From: Aspidapion aeneum
Lineage: Eukaryota; Arthropoda; Insecta; Coleoptera; Brentidae
Direction of reading: 5' to 3'
Assembly (NCBI GenBank): GCA_963576565.1
Contig: OY755038.1
Location: 16,128,087-16,192,086 of the forward strand
DNA: 64,000 nt
Shown: piece after piece, positions 10,433 through 21,699 of the stretch
Layout of the letters: each line of letters begins with the position of its first letter
Numbering within the stretch: position 1 is the first letter of the stretch
Notes under the pieces: model-generated
Seen by the model: the letters and a program-made list of their open reading frames with translations, nothing else
Database searches by the model: none
What the model was told of the DNA's origin: nothing
Made by a program: the position numbers and the translations under genes

Positions 10433-11190
10433 CTGCAGGATTATGACGACCTCGAATATATGACAGGAAAACTAATAGAAGAATACAATAAGTGGGGACT
10501 AGAGGTTAATCTCAATAAGACAGAGTATATGTGTATCGGTGGAACGAAACAGGATCTAATCTTAAATACCGGGCAGCGAATTCAGTCCTGTGATGAGTAT
10601 AAATACTTAAGTCTACAAATTACAGCTGACGGAACACTAGACAAAGCTATAAAAGATCGAAATGTACAAGGAAGAAAAGCGATAACTTTATTAAATGGAA
10701 TAATTTAAGACCAAAGTATATCAAAACATAACAAAAAGCTTATATATAACACCACTGTTAAAAGTATTATTACATACGGCTCAGAAGTATGGCCAATCAA
10801 GGATAGAACAGAAAAAAATGCTTTCCGCTACGGAGATGGACTATTGGAGAAGAGCAGCAGGGAAATCCAAAAGAGAAAGAGTTACAAATCAAAGAATAAG
10901 AGAAATTATGACAGTGGGTGAACGTACTTCAGTGGATGATATAAGAACAAAACAACTGGTGTGGTTCGGACATGTACAAAGAATGAATGATGAAAGACTA
11001 CCTAAACAAATACTACAATGGAAACCAACTGGCCGAAGAAAACGAGGACGGCCAAGGAGAAGCTGGAGAGAAGGAATAGACAGTGAAATAAGAATAAGAG
11101 GCCTAGATGATGAATTATGGGCAGACAGAAACGAGTGGAGATTGGGTATCGGAAGACGTAGAACGTTGTGAAACCGATAAATATAGGTAG
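10433..11190 (+). pseudogene. LINE family L2, 3' half of the RT polyprotein
   Basis: Non-LTR reverse transcriptase fragment beginning just after the catalytic FADD motif. Visible protein blocks in order: QDYDDLEYMTGKL, EYNKWGLEVNLNKTEY (RT motif after the palm), CDEYKYLSLQITADGTLD, IITYGSEVWPIKDRTEKM, KQLVWFGHVQRMNDERLPK and GRRKRGRPRRSWREG near the C-terminus. Two frames are needed (10433-10708 and 10818-11171), joined by a frameshift near 10705. The protein ends with GIGRRRTL at 11171. A second copy on the minus strand at 24533-25612 supplies the missing catalytic region. The family is related to L1 but distinct. Confidence 0.88.
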
Positions 11191-11237
11191 CTTTTATTTT
11201 GGTCAAATTCCAAAGTCTTTATACTTTTACACAGGTT

Positions 11238-11396
11238 ATCTACAAAATTTGAAAGGTCATTGAACCTGATTGGCCAACTGTAATTAGATTAAAAAATCTA
11301 CGTCACTGGGTTGCTTTAAGCCAATTGTTTTAAGGAAACCCAATGACGCTGCTACAGTCGTCCAGTCAAGTTCACATGACTGGTCAAATTCTATAG
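11238..11396. repeat. Foldback repeat, family W
   Basis: Outer arms of about 35 bp (from 11240 and ending 11396) and an inner imperfect hairpin at 11302-11355 (CGTCACTGGGTTGCTTTAA facing TTAAGGAAACCCAATGACG, 16 of 19 paired). One arm recurs inverted at 25700-25765. Confidence 0.65.
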
Positions 11397-12017
11397 GCAA
11401 CCCACTAAGCACAAAATCGTAAAAAACCTTAAACAAATCTTGAAAAAAAAATGTTTTTTTTCTAACACAAATTTTTAGTTTGGCAAAAAAAACAAATCAC
11501 TTTGACAATATAAAGAAAAAAAAAGTGAGGTTAGAAACTTTTCCGAGAACTCGTTTTCTCCTGGGCAAGAGGTGGTAAACTTGAATTCACGGGAGCGTTC
11601 TTTCGAGAATAGAGCATTCACCTTTTTATGGTGAGGATTACTCACATTCTCCTCTCAAAAATTCAAGAATAAGTATCCTGGACTACATTAAATAAATCGT
11701 GCATGTTTTTTTTTGCAAATACGATGTAATGGAGGAGCTATGTTCGCTTCCGACCCTTTTCCAGTTCCTGCCTTCTCCTAAATGCTATTTTAAGCATTGT
11801 TAAGTTTGTTTACCGTTCGTAACGAAAATTTGTGTCTGTACACAACGACAAAACGCGAACGGAAGGGTCACCATCGCATCGGGAGATCCAATAGTTCGAG
11901 AATGGGGTTATTTTAAGGATAATAGCGCGATTTGGAACCACAGTGGGTTCTTTGCCCATTTTGTTGTGAGTTTCGAAAGGCGGGGCTTTGACCTTGGAAT
12001 TCTGGAACAACCAGTAT
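11397..12017. other. Unassigned sequence
   Basis: No element ends recognised. The minus frame 11810-12010 (66 codons) has no recognisable motif. Confidence 0.35.
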
Positions 12018-12295
12018 TTTTAATTGATTTATTAAAAAAAGTTAAATCTTTCCTTACGACATGATTGTCTAGTTCTTTTTTTTAGTCTGTGGTTAACTGG
12101 GTACACTTTTTGAGCGTAAATAATTACAAGCCGGCAGCACCGCGCGGGACAAGATTTTAATTTCACCCGTTTTTCAGCGGTGTATGTGTGGCTGTTCTTG
12201 CGCAGGGGCGGGAGGGATGTATATTTTAGTTGACGTCGGCCATATTCATCGTGCCAAATCGTTCGTTGCCCTTGCTACGTGTTGCCGGTTCTATC
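12018..12295 (+). repeat. Family Z repeat, copy 1
   Basis: About 280 bp matched by the reverse complement of 28970-29266. Both begin CAACCAGTATTTTTAATTGA, share a polypyrimidine tract followed by AG, and a GC-richer core (CCGGCAGCACCGCGCGGGAC). The copies diverge after CCGGTTCTATC. It could be an untranslated leader or terminal repeat of a retroelement. Confidence 0.6.
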
Positions 12296-12402
12296 CTTAG
12301 TGAAGACGTATGAGTTTGTTTTGATTTGGGGTACGTTAGGGTCACTAGTTAAAAGCCTTGCCGGTCGCGTGTCCATTGTTTTTGTTTTTGTTTGTTTTCA
12401 AA

Positions 12403-12576
12403 ATGGAAATAAATTCCGTCGATTATGTAATTAACTGTGCAAATTTAAATACGTTGACATATGAACTTCAATTACAAATAAAATCTTTAGGGCCACAAAT
12501 ACCGGACCTAAAAATCCTAAAAATTAACCAAAATTATAGTGCAAATAATAAAAAACTATACGATGCTGAAAACTGA
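12403..12576 (+). CDS. Small unidentified ORF downstream of family Z repeat
   Basis: A 57-codon frame starting at an ATG in a favourable context (TCAAAATGG). The product begins MEINSVDYVINCANLN and continues with ELQLQIKSLGPQIPDLKILK, an amphipathic-looking, possibly coiled-coil segment, before a stop at 12574. An AATAAA-like signal follows within 25 bp. The layout (GC-rich leader, then a short acidic/helical N-terminus) would suit the start of a retroelement gag-like protein cut by a stop, but I recognise no family. It could also be chance. No partner ORF exists in the second family Z copy. Confidence 0.25.
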   Translation: MEINSVDYVINCANLNTLTYELQLQIKSLGPQIPDLKILKINQNYSANNKKLYDAEN

Positions 12577-12845
12577 TTGTGCGGTTGTGAAAAATAAAAT
12601 GCTTTTTTTTGCTGTATTTGTCTTGTTATGAACAATCCACGAAGTGATCCTGCGTGGGTGGCAAGTGGAATGTGTGATATCAAGCACTTTAGTGAAAGTT
12701 AAAGACACAAAGTAAGTGGCACTTATTTAAATAACTAAAATTTTCTATGCTAGGCAAGACTGATATTAGGTGCCAATTGAATAGTGCCTATAGACAAAGT
12801 TTTACCGAACATAATAAAAATGTGGCAAAAATAGACATATACTTA

Positions 12846-13330
12846 GTTCAATCAATCAATCAATCAAAATAAGCTTTATATTGTCCAAATTTCAAAAAAA
12901 AATCAATGACAAAGTAAAAACAAAATATCACTTACATGTCTATATACCTGATAACATACAACTATAATATTTTGACTAAATGTAGTGATAAAATTCTGTA
13001 AAAATAATGAATTTGAGTCATAATCACATAAGTTTAAAAATAATACATATATAAAATAAAAAATCTAGGAGATTCTACTAACTTGGTACTTGTAACTATT
13101 AATGATCAATCACATGTTAACATAAATAGATACCTAAACAAATAAATAAAGACAAAACAGAGTAAAAATTAAAAATAAAAAACAAGTAATAAAATGAAAT
13201 TTAGGGATAAAATTAAGGTATTACAGTCGTTGCTTAATGGACTGTTTAAAATTCTGTGGGATTTTTGAGGTTGCTCTACAGGGCCATGATTAGTCTGAAA
13301 CAAGTGCTAATTCGAGCACTTTGCGAATGT
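12846..13330 (-). mobile_element. Probable LINE 3' untranslated end, minus strand
   Basis: On the minus strand the segment ends with AATATAAAGCTTATTTTGAT followed by a TTGA repeat tail. The AAAGCTTAT signal plus short-repeat tail also occurs at 60025-60075 and is typical of insect CR1/Jockey-group LINE ends. No coding sequence is recognisable and the upstream limit is uncertain. Confidence 0.5.
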
Positions 13331-13441
13331 AGAAGAAGGGCGAATAGACTTTATCTATAAACAAATAAACTAAAAACTACAACTGCTTGTTTGGCACAAA
13401 TATCGGAAATTTTTCTTCTTCAGACAGTAAATCAAATATAA

Positions 13442-14357
13442 GGATGATTCTACCAAAAGTGGGCTATGGATATCATTTTTGGTCATTGCCTTTAAATACC
13501 AGTACAGCACAGTAAATAATTTTGTTTTGTTAAATTTATGTAACTAATTAGGTGTAAGCTAAGAAACATTTATATTCCCGAATTTGAGGAATTATTGCAT
13601 AAAAATTCCAGAGAAATGAGTACCAGAGGAATGAGTTTTTTAATGCTTTTCAATTTAAATCAAAATCTATTTAGACTACTTAACTTAAGTTTTATATAAA
13701 CAAAATTCCTATACTTATAATTTTAAAACAATCAACAAAAAAATTATACTATTGATATCAGTCGAATATTTACTTACCAGAGGAGTAATAATTGAAGCGT
13801 TCCTTTTGGATTTCTTCGAAAAAAACTAATTTTCTGCCGAAAATAAAAAGATCTATAACTTAAACCAAACTAAATTGACATTATCTGTCACAACTTGTCA
13901 CCCTCACAAGTAAATTAGATATCCAGGGCCGTCTCTTTCTCTAGAAATTAACCGGTGATATTCACAAATATTGTGTTAATAAAAATGGAGCACGTTTAAA
14001 ATTGTAAAATTTGCCGGGAAGATTCGTAAATTCGGATTTTCAAAAATATGACTGCAAACTTAAGTTTTATCAATTTTTTTGATAAATAGTTAAGACTTGG
14101 TTAAATATTATTTATTAGGATATTTTTTTCAATCTGAGTTTTTAATATTTGGTTTGGGACTACACCAGAGGAATGAGGTATTTGCTTTGTAATAAAAAAA
14201 ATTATAAACTTGCAATTTTTTTTATACATTAAACTCAAATGCTCCATAAAGAAAACATTTCGTTTTAAATCTTATAACTAAAACTATGCTTCATTTGCAG
14301 TCTGTGTTTGAAAAATATGCATTCCCACTCCACAGCACCAGTTTTGTAGAATCATCC
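13442..14357. mobile_element. TIR element with GGATGATTCTAC ends
   Basis: GGATGATTCTACCAAAA at 13442 faces TTTTGTAGAATCATCC ending at 14357 (16 of 17 matching), with ATAA directly repeated outside (13438-13441 and 14358-14361). A motif CCAGAGGAATGAG recurs inside at about 13622 and 14166, with a variant at 13777. No transposase is visible; nonautonomous DNA transposon of unknown superfamily. Confidence 0.6.
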
Positions 14358-14434
14358 ATAAGAGAGAGATCTAATCAGTTTAGCTTTCAAAATTAGTTCA
14401 ATATCTTCCAAAGGATACCTACAGTATTAGCATT

Positions 14435-14714
14435 AGACACTTATTGGAATAAATCCTGACCTTATTTAAAAATCGACCCTATGGTGACAGATTTACATAT
14501 AAAAAGCAGCTGCTCTCTTTCAAAATTCGGCCTTTGTGTATTTAAAAACCGGATTTATTAGGGTCGATATTTATTAAATAAAAGTTAGCGTCTTTATTAT
14601 TAAATTTGGCTTTGGTATATCAATTTTGAGAGGTCAGCTGTTAGATTTCTGTGTAAATGTGTCAAAATAAAGTCGACTCTAAAATTAAGTCAGGTTTTAT
14701 TCCAATGAGTCCCT
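14435..14714. mobile_element. MITE with AGGGACTTATTGGAATAAA-like ends
   Basis: About 30-bp inverted ends (TTATTGGAATAAA and CCTGAC shared) around 280 bp; a second member is at 35931-36295. ATT is present on both sides, so the duplication may be 3 bp. The interior AATTTTGARAGRTCARCTGT is shared by both copies. Confidence 0.7.
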
Positions 14715-14959
14715 ATTAACAATTTTTTTCTCGCCCTATTTTGCAAGAAGACTTGTGAGGGTTTAAGCGTTTAAATCATTCTTTATCTAAAAAATAAAAA
14801 GGCATTTTCTACTCATAAAGGCCCTCTTCATGTGCAACCGGCTAACCCTGCCTAGTCCAGCGCGAAATTCTTTAAATGCCTGGTTTTTTTGTGTCCATGG
14901 AATGCTCCTCGGAGAAATTGGAAAATAGTGGAAGTGTTCCTTCTCTAAATGCACAGTGA

Positions 14960-16410
14960 CTTACCGAGCGAATACTAGAGGTCCTAGCGTTCCAGGCACA
15001 GTCTATCGCTTAGGTTTTAAACCAATCAGCGGCAAGCTATGAGTACCTGCAAGGCAGGGTTGTTTTCGCTAAGACAGGAAAATCGTTAGAGAACATTCTT
15101 TAGTTGGCTCGGTTCACTTCGCTTGACTTAGAGGGGGTTTTTGTTCAACGTTAAATAAACGTGAACAAAAATAACAAAGTTTTTTTTACTTGAAAACATC
15201 CTCAAACCATGTAATATTTATTTTGTTAAATCTACATGCTTACAGATAACTTAAAAACAAGTAGAAATGAAGCTATAAAAATGTACTTTTTGCTGAAGTT
15301 TCTGGTGCTGTGTATATAACGTGTTTTTACCCTCATTATCTTCATGTACCAAATTCACACTTGCAAAGTCCTCTACAACGTGTTCTAAAACGCCACTAGA
15401 TTAAGAATGAACCTACTAACTTTCTGCGTCTTTTTTGGTCACGTTTTTTTAATTTTATAATTTATAACATTTATTTAACTTAAAAGAGATGCGCAAGGAA
15501 GTTATAAAAGTTCACTAAGACTACAACACTTCAAGACGATTTTAGATATGGCGCTCAAGGCAAGACAAAATATCTATATATCTATCTATATACATTATAT
15601 TTTTTTTAAAAGCTAAACAAGATTTTTTAACAGTAAACACTTTCACAGAATATTAATGTGTCTTTATCAGGTTAATAACAGATGCGTCGTCATCGTGAAG
15701 GATCAGAGATCAGATCCTTAACAGGTTTTTGGAGTTTAGAGGCCAAAGCACTGCCTGATAGATTTCGTCAAAGTGAAAAGTCCCGACAATAGGTGGCGCT
15801 GCTGCTAGTAAAATCTCAAAAATATTCGGTAGAAACGCCATGCAAGTCGCGTTTTAAAACTCGTGTAGAAAAGGCGTAAATCTAATGTGATTTTAACGTT
15901 GATAAAAATCACTTGAAAATAACGTAAAAACATTTCTGTTTTAATTTGATAATGGCGTTATTACAACGCAGTTTTTAGCAACGTTATTTTTTATAACGTT
16001 AATGAATGACTTTTAAGCTTGTTTTCATATATGAAATAATCGTTTTTTTCTAGCAGCTTTTAAAATCAGCGTATTTTTTTCTCACGCCTTTTTTACGTGC
16101 TAAACACGTGATTATGCTATGTGCGTGGGGAAATATTAAATCTGTCAATTATTTTAACTTTGTATTATATTATTATTTTTGTTATTCCTAACTATTTTGA
16201 TCTTTACCACTAGAGTTTATTTTAATTTAAAAATTTTTTATTATGGCTGTCTCTAATGTTTCAAAATATTGTTTTTATATTTTTCTGGGGTTCTTAACAT
16301 TAAATACAAACCATTCGTTGCCCTGAAATCGGCATTTTTAATCAATATAATGTCTCAAACCTAAACAGTTATAATTACTAAGTTAAACAGTTGATTGAAT
16401 AACTCTATTT
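14960..16410. repeat. Family Y dispersed repeat, long copy
   Basis: Two blocks match 33600-34095 in the same order. They are 14960-15140 (including GAAAATCGTTAGAGA and CATTCTTTAGTTG) and 16125-16410 (including ATTAAATACAAACC, TTCGTTGCCCT and AATCGGCATTTTTAAT). The 980 bp between the blocks is absent from the other copy. This is either an insertion here or a deletion there. No coding capacity was recognised. Confidence 0.6.
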
Positions 16411-16424
16411 TTTAAAAATAAAGC

Positions 16425-17333
16425 CGATCTTGAGATTGTTTTACTATATTCTTGCAAAACAGTTTTTTTAAATGTATAGTAATCCTTAATTTTTCAGAGC
16501 CGCTTTATTAGCTCACACAAAAATTTAATTTAAAGCAGCAGCGAATGTGTTCGTTTCTGCGTGGAAAGTAATCGGATTCCCTAGATCTGTTTGTTTATAT
16601 TCGGCACTCAGTGGCGGATCCAGGGGGGAGGCACTAGGGGCACTTGCCCCCCCCCGAGAATTTTTTGAATATACAAAAAATTAGTAAAAAGTAAGGTTTT
16701 TGCTGACAAAAATTCAAAATTTTTGCTTGCGGCGCATGAAAGTGTCTAGTGTTATTATGATCGAAATTAGAACCACTTTTAAATTGTCCTGAATTTGTAG
16801 CCGTTTTTTACCAACAGAGAATGTCACCTAAAGTACCTCACCCGAGGAGCACCTCTGGATCCGACTTTGTCGGCACTCGGCAGACTATAAAAATTAAATA
16901 TAATTATTTGCATGTGTTTACAAAAATTACAACATTAAAAAATGTTTTTTTTGTAGTTTAATATTGTTTTAAAAAGATTAACGCTAGTATTTTTGGATTC
17001 TAAATAAACTTTATTGTGAAAAATCATTAAAAAATAGAGTTTTAAATAAATGCCATGATAAACACAGATGATAAAGTCAAATTCATGTCAAATATAACAG
17101 TTGGCATGCGGTACATGGCGGGTAATTTGAATTCAAAATAAGGAACGCTAATTCTTGAATATTTTAACCTTTTAATACTTACAAAAGTTTGGTGGAATAT
17201 CGGAATGGTGTCTGAGAATATTTCACTGAAACTTCGCGAAAATCTGTTAAAAATATCGCAAATAAACCCAGCCCAAAGTCAGCCCCCCAACAACAGAAGA
17301 TTTTTTCAGGGTCTGTCTTTTTTGTTGGCCTTG
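16425..17333 (-). mobile_element. Family X DNA element, copy A
   Basis: Minus-strand copy. It ends at 17333 with TTTGTTGGCCTTG, the complement of the family terminus CAAGGCCAAC. Shared blocks include GGCATGCGGTACATGG and TTAGCTCACACAAAAATTTA. The opposite terminus is lost near 16425. A hAT MITE is inserted at 16609. Confidence 0.78.
16609..16869. mobile_element. hAT MITE with 8-bp TSD
   Basis: Left end CAGTGGCGGATCCAGGGG at 16609, right end reading CAAAGTCGGATCCAGAGG on the minus strand. The 8-bp duplication TCGGCACT lies at 16601-16608 and 16870-16877. The pre-insertion site, with one copy of the 8-mer, survives at 27316-27323 in family X copy B. There is no coding sequence, so it depends on a hAT transposase supplied elsewhere. 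Confidence 0.95.
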
Positions 17334-17714
17334 TTATGCTAACTAGCTGATATCTGTCAAAAATTTATCTAAAAAATTATGAAGTGGACTGTACATGAAA
17401 TGAGCAAATAACAGCTTCCATTTTATCTAATTGTTCTGACGACTGCTTAAGGTCGTAAACTAAAGAAGAATGGACGGATATTGTGGTGGGTAATATGACA
17501 AAACTGCCCGTCGCAGTCGGTTTGGTGGCCTTTTGAATTCAAATGAACACATTTTCAAGTAAACGACTTAATGCGGAGAATTTATGTGATAAAATGGACG
17601 AGTCTGGAAATCGCTTAAGTCTTTTTACTTTACCTTTCCACATTTATATTAATAATTAATGTAAACTACAGATATATCTATCAAGACGCGGTTTTCAGCG
17701 TTGGATAAAATACA

Positions 17715-17850
17715 ATTATAACAAAAACATTCCATGTAAAAAAAAACATGTACACGAAAATGGTATTCGGTAAAAATAATTGAGATATAAGTATAGCCAA
17801 GTTCTCCAATATAAATCTCAAAATTAAAGGATTTTACTAGGTTTAAAAGT
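17715..17850 (+). repeat. Family V repeat, partial copy
   Basis: Matches the first 140 bp of the copies at 19740 and 36925: AACAAAAACATTC, then AATTGAGATA, then CCAAGTTCTCCAATA. Confidence 0.7.
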
Positions 17851-19739
17851 TTTGTTTAACTTGTTTATGTTCAATTGAGCACTGTGCGCAAGAGTCAATT
17901 TGCAGCCAAAATACACTATAACTAAAAATAACTCTGGCTGATATACAAAGTTGGAAAATGCACTTAGCGAGGTCTTCAAAATCAGGAACTTACTTTCTTC
18001 GTTTAGAAATTTTTTCACATGTTAGATTATGCTATAATGTCAAGGAGAAAATTATTCTGGCTGTTATTTAGAATAACGAAAGCCTCACCAGAAAAGGTCA
18101 AAGATCAAATCTAAAAAATATATACTCAATTTTTTGCTCGTTAGCGATCACAGATACAAAAAAACTGCAAGAGGCCAAAAATTTTCTAGATATAACAAGG
18201 AGTTTATAGAATCTATCAATGACCAGGTTAAGGGGAAAATGAAAAAGGAGCATGACCACTGAAGAGACCTACAACTACAAGACCCTGTAGTTTAATTATT
18301 ATTTGGCATGTCTAATGACGTATCGCTGCGTACAGCCTGTAGCCAAATATCTTAAAAACTGAGAGAGATCAGTTTAACAGTTTTTAAATCGGCAACGAAG
18401 CGTTTGCGAGCATATGTGCATGGAAACTCTTAATTTTATAATAAGCCAAATAATCATTCCTTCTCATTTATACGTGGGTCTAAGAAACACTAACATAATC
18501 GAATGTGTCAAATTGACGGGCATCAGATACTTCTGGCAAGGCTTTCGAGCTTTTAAATAACAGCCAGATGGTGATTTAAACTTTTGTTATAATACAACTT
18601 ATCATCTCTCAACTTTCAGAATTAAGAAAATAAGGGCAATTATTTCATATCCTTTTTCACTTGTCAGAAATACTGGACATTTAACTTAAGTGTACCTTGA
18701 ACATCGAGAGTATACGCAGATGTAGTTCAGGAGCCGACACGCAGCCAGCCGAGGAACCAGAAATAATAACCCAGGAGCCTGCTATAAGTGCTAAATAGTC
18801 GGTCCCAGGATGGCGCCACCATAAATCTCCTACAGTCAACTCACGACGACCACGACTGTTGCGCTAAAAAGGAAAGAAGTCTATCGTCTATAACCAAGTT
18901 CTGCTGGGACGATAACGATGTTAGATAGATGCAAGTCTAACATATAGCAGGACCAACTTTTGGAAGAGGTGTAAAAGCGTGGGTCCACTGTGTATATTTG
19001 CTACGCAGTATAAAGATCTCTGCCTTCGACAAAGAAGTGCCAGGCAAAATTAAGTCCTCTTAGAGAAAGAAAACTTGCATCGTAAGGGGTACGTGCAAAC
19101 CCCCCTATTCATAAAACAAACTTTGCTTAAAATTGATCAATTAACAATTCTATCGATATTACGTTCCCAAAATCTTCACGGCCTCTCCTACTACTAGGAA
19201 GGTATTTTAAATATGTTGGCTCCTTGTTTAGCGAGAGCCCTTACAGACTCCCACTGATTAGTAGTTAGTAGTCTAAGTTTCTTGGTTTGTTCCAGGAAGG
19301 TCTAAATGGGCTATTAAACTTTCCTATCTTGAATGAGTGGTAAAAGTTTGTTCCAACTAAACCAAAATAGCACATTTATGCAATGATGTATTTCGAGAAA
19401 GTAGATATCATTAGTTATTTTAAGTATTTCATGAAACAACAGTTTATTAATATTATAATTTGACGCATTCAAAAAGTCTGTTTTTCATGATGAAAACAAC
19501 ATCTTGACTTATTAAGTTAAGACATTCTAGAAAAGCTAGAGATAGGATTGTTAAACCAACTAAAATAAAGAAATTGTTTAGTTTAGAAATAGTTAATCGG
19601 CAATCGTGGGCAAATCGTTAGGCAGTACAACCAAACTTACTATTCTTTAATTTTATCACGGCCCTTGTCAAAATAGCGGAAACAGTCAGTTGTTATTTTT
19701 GTTGAAAATCTTGAACTTTCCCTACTCTAATAAAAAAGT
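17851..19739. other. Unassigned sequence
   Basis: Moderately AT-rich with no recognisable protein. 18700-19100 is less AT-rich and has a short hairpin (GTTAGA...TCTAAC near 18920), but no frame longer than about 60 codons. Confidence 0.35.
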
Positions 19740-20640
19740 ATATATATCATAACAAAAACATTCAATGTAAAATTAAGCCAAGTACGCGAAAATTATATTC
19801 TATAAAAAGAATTGAGATAAAAGTAAAGCCAAGTTCTCCAATACAAATTTCAAAATTAAAGGTTCTTACTAGTTTGGAAAAATTCTTCTAAACTATCTAA
19901 CAGTTATTGGAAGCCGTATTAGCCAAGTATAGAAAAACATTTCCAAACTAGTAAGAACCTCTCATTTTTTTGGCTTAACTTTTATCTCAATTCTTTTTAA
20001 GGAATGTCATTTTCGAGTTCTTGTATTTGGATAATATTCAAGTTTTAAAGTGGTAAAATATGCGGAATATTGTTCAAAACTTTTGCAATGCCTTATTTAA
20101 AATTTTGAGGATTTTTTCACACGATTTTATCCTAGATCCTATTGGCCTTCCAAAGCTCAGCCCTCTAGCGTTCCTGGAAGTGGGCAATGTTACTTTTACA
20201 AAACTGTACTTTTATAAGGGAGGGAAATAAATTAAAATTTTTGTGTTTTTATTTTTTTTTCTATAGTATATAACTTTACATTTATAGAGGACGGAAGAAA
20301 ATTAAAATTTTGGGATTTTTTGATTTATTTCTCAAGTTTTATTATAGTCCCTATCGACCTTCCTAAGCCCAGCTCTCTAATATTTCTGGAAGTGGGCAAT
20401 GTTACTTTTACATAATTTTACATTTATAGGGGAGGGAAGTATATTAAAATTTTGGCGTTTGTTCAGCTGTGTAGCATGTCTGGAAGTACAGTAGAATTTT
20501 GATGATCTATACACAGGTGAGGGAGTGAGGGAGGGACTGAATAAGTGAGTGAGTGGCAATTTCGACGTTATTTGAAATTTCGTAACTACTTTAATATTTT
20601 ATGGAAATCCATAAAACTTGGAGAAGTTGTTAACTCTATA
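19740..20640 (+). repeat. Family V repeat with internal tandem modules, copy 1
   Basis: Matches 36925-37735 from end to end. The centre carries three diverged modules of about 130-200 bp with the core AGCTCAGCTCTCTAGCGTTT, CTGGAAGTGGGCAATG and GGGGAGGGAA. The end is shared: GATGATCTATACA, GAGTGAGTGAGTGGCAATTT, then a TTTATGGAAATCCATAAA palindrome. This could be a Helitron-like or other nonautonomous element; I see no diagnostic ends. Confidence 0.7.
19809..19994. repeat. Long hairpin inside family V copy 1
   Basis: The left arm 19809-19880 and right arm 19940-19994 pair over AGGTTCTTACTAGTTTGGAA perfectly and again over AAGAATTGAGATAAAAGT. This foldback is absent from the 36.9-kb copy. Confidence 0.8.
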
Positions 20641-20679
20641 AAGATCTATGACTGTGCGAAGTTTGAGTTTCGCTGAAAT

Positions 20680-20959
20680 CAGTGGCGTGTCCAGGCACTG
20701 ATCTTGGGGGGTGGGGGGTAATTCAGTCAAATCACCGAAAAAGTTTAGCAGTTTATGCAAATTTTTGCACATAGCGCCGCAGGCGAAAAAAATTTGCAGT
20801 TCTAATTTACGAATTGACTAAAACTGGTACAATTTCCGAAATAACAAAGCAACTTTATGCAGGCAAAATGTTTCTATTTTTTTGTAGAAAAATCCTTACT
20901 TATTCCAACCTTGGGGGGGGGGGGGTAATTACCCCCAATACCCCCCTTGTATACGGGTG
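20680..20959. mobile_element. hAT MITE with 8-bp TSD
   Basis: Starts CAGTGGCGTGTCCAGG and ends CCTTGTATACGGGTG, with G-runs and C-runs inside both ends. The 8-bp duplication GCTGAAAT is exact at 20672-20679 and 20960-20967. There is no transposase; the open frame at 20814-21026 runs out of the element and is not a gene. Confidence 0.92.
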
Positions 20960-21120
20960 GCTGAAATATTACACGAAAAGATGGTATTTGAAGAAGGTTT
21001 GTGGCGCATACCTGGTATGTATGTAGAAACAGGCAGCATAATTTTTAATTATTTTTACCACAAATTCTTTCTAGAGAACTTTATCCCATTTTATAGGGCT
21101 GAAAAAATTTGAAAATAAGT

Positions 21121-21239
21121 CACGGACACCGGTGTTTCGGAAAAAGGCGGTTCGTAACCGAAAACAATGAGTTAAAAAAGTATTAGAGGCAACTTCAAAA
21201 TTGCAAAGGTAACCACGGACCCCGGTGTTTCGGAAAAAG
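21121..21239. repeat. Two-copy direct repeat, CGGTGTTTCGGAAAAAG
   Basis: CACGGACACCGGTGTTTCGG at 21121 and CACGGACCCCGGTGTTTCGG at 21214, each followed by AAAAAG, 93 bp apart. Confidence 0.75.
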
Positions 21240-21571
21240 ATATTTTCATCCTCAGCGTGGCTTGCATTGGCTTAGTAATCAATATGTCTGTTTGTATGTC
21301 TGTAACAATAAACGCGCATAACTCAAAAACGGCTTACCCTGTTTTAATGAAAGTTGGTACTTAGTTTGTGTTTTAGCTCTATAAAAATAAATAATATCCA
21401 TCGCACATTAGTCAAAAAAGGGCTGGGGGTTGATTTCAAAATTTATAGTTTTGCTATAATATGACTTGTCTGGTACTATACAAACGGTAAGTGTGCAGAA
21501 AGATTTAAAAAATTTATTATAGTTTGTTTTGTTCAGTGGCCTTACACTGGGGTGAAATTCTCCAATAGGAC

Positions 21572-21690
21572 CAGAGTTGCCAACTGTCCTATTTTTTATG
21601 GGACTGTCCCGTATTTGGATCAAAAGTCCTGTGTCCCGCCATGGGTTCATATGGGACAATAAAAGTCCCGTATTTTTATATGTTCTTAAA
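21572..21690 (+). mobile_element. hAT-like left terminus, truncated
   Basis: CAGAGTTGCCAACTGTCC followed by repeated GTCCCGTATTT blocks and their complements. This CAGRGTTGCCAACTGTCCCG layout is familiar from a widespread animal hAT group. No matching right end was found downstream in the window. Confidence 0.45.
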
Positions 21691-21699
21691 ATTATCAGC

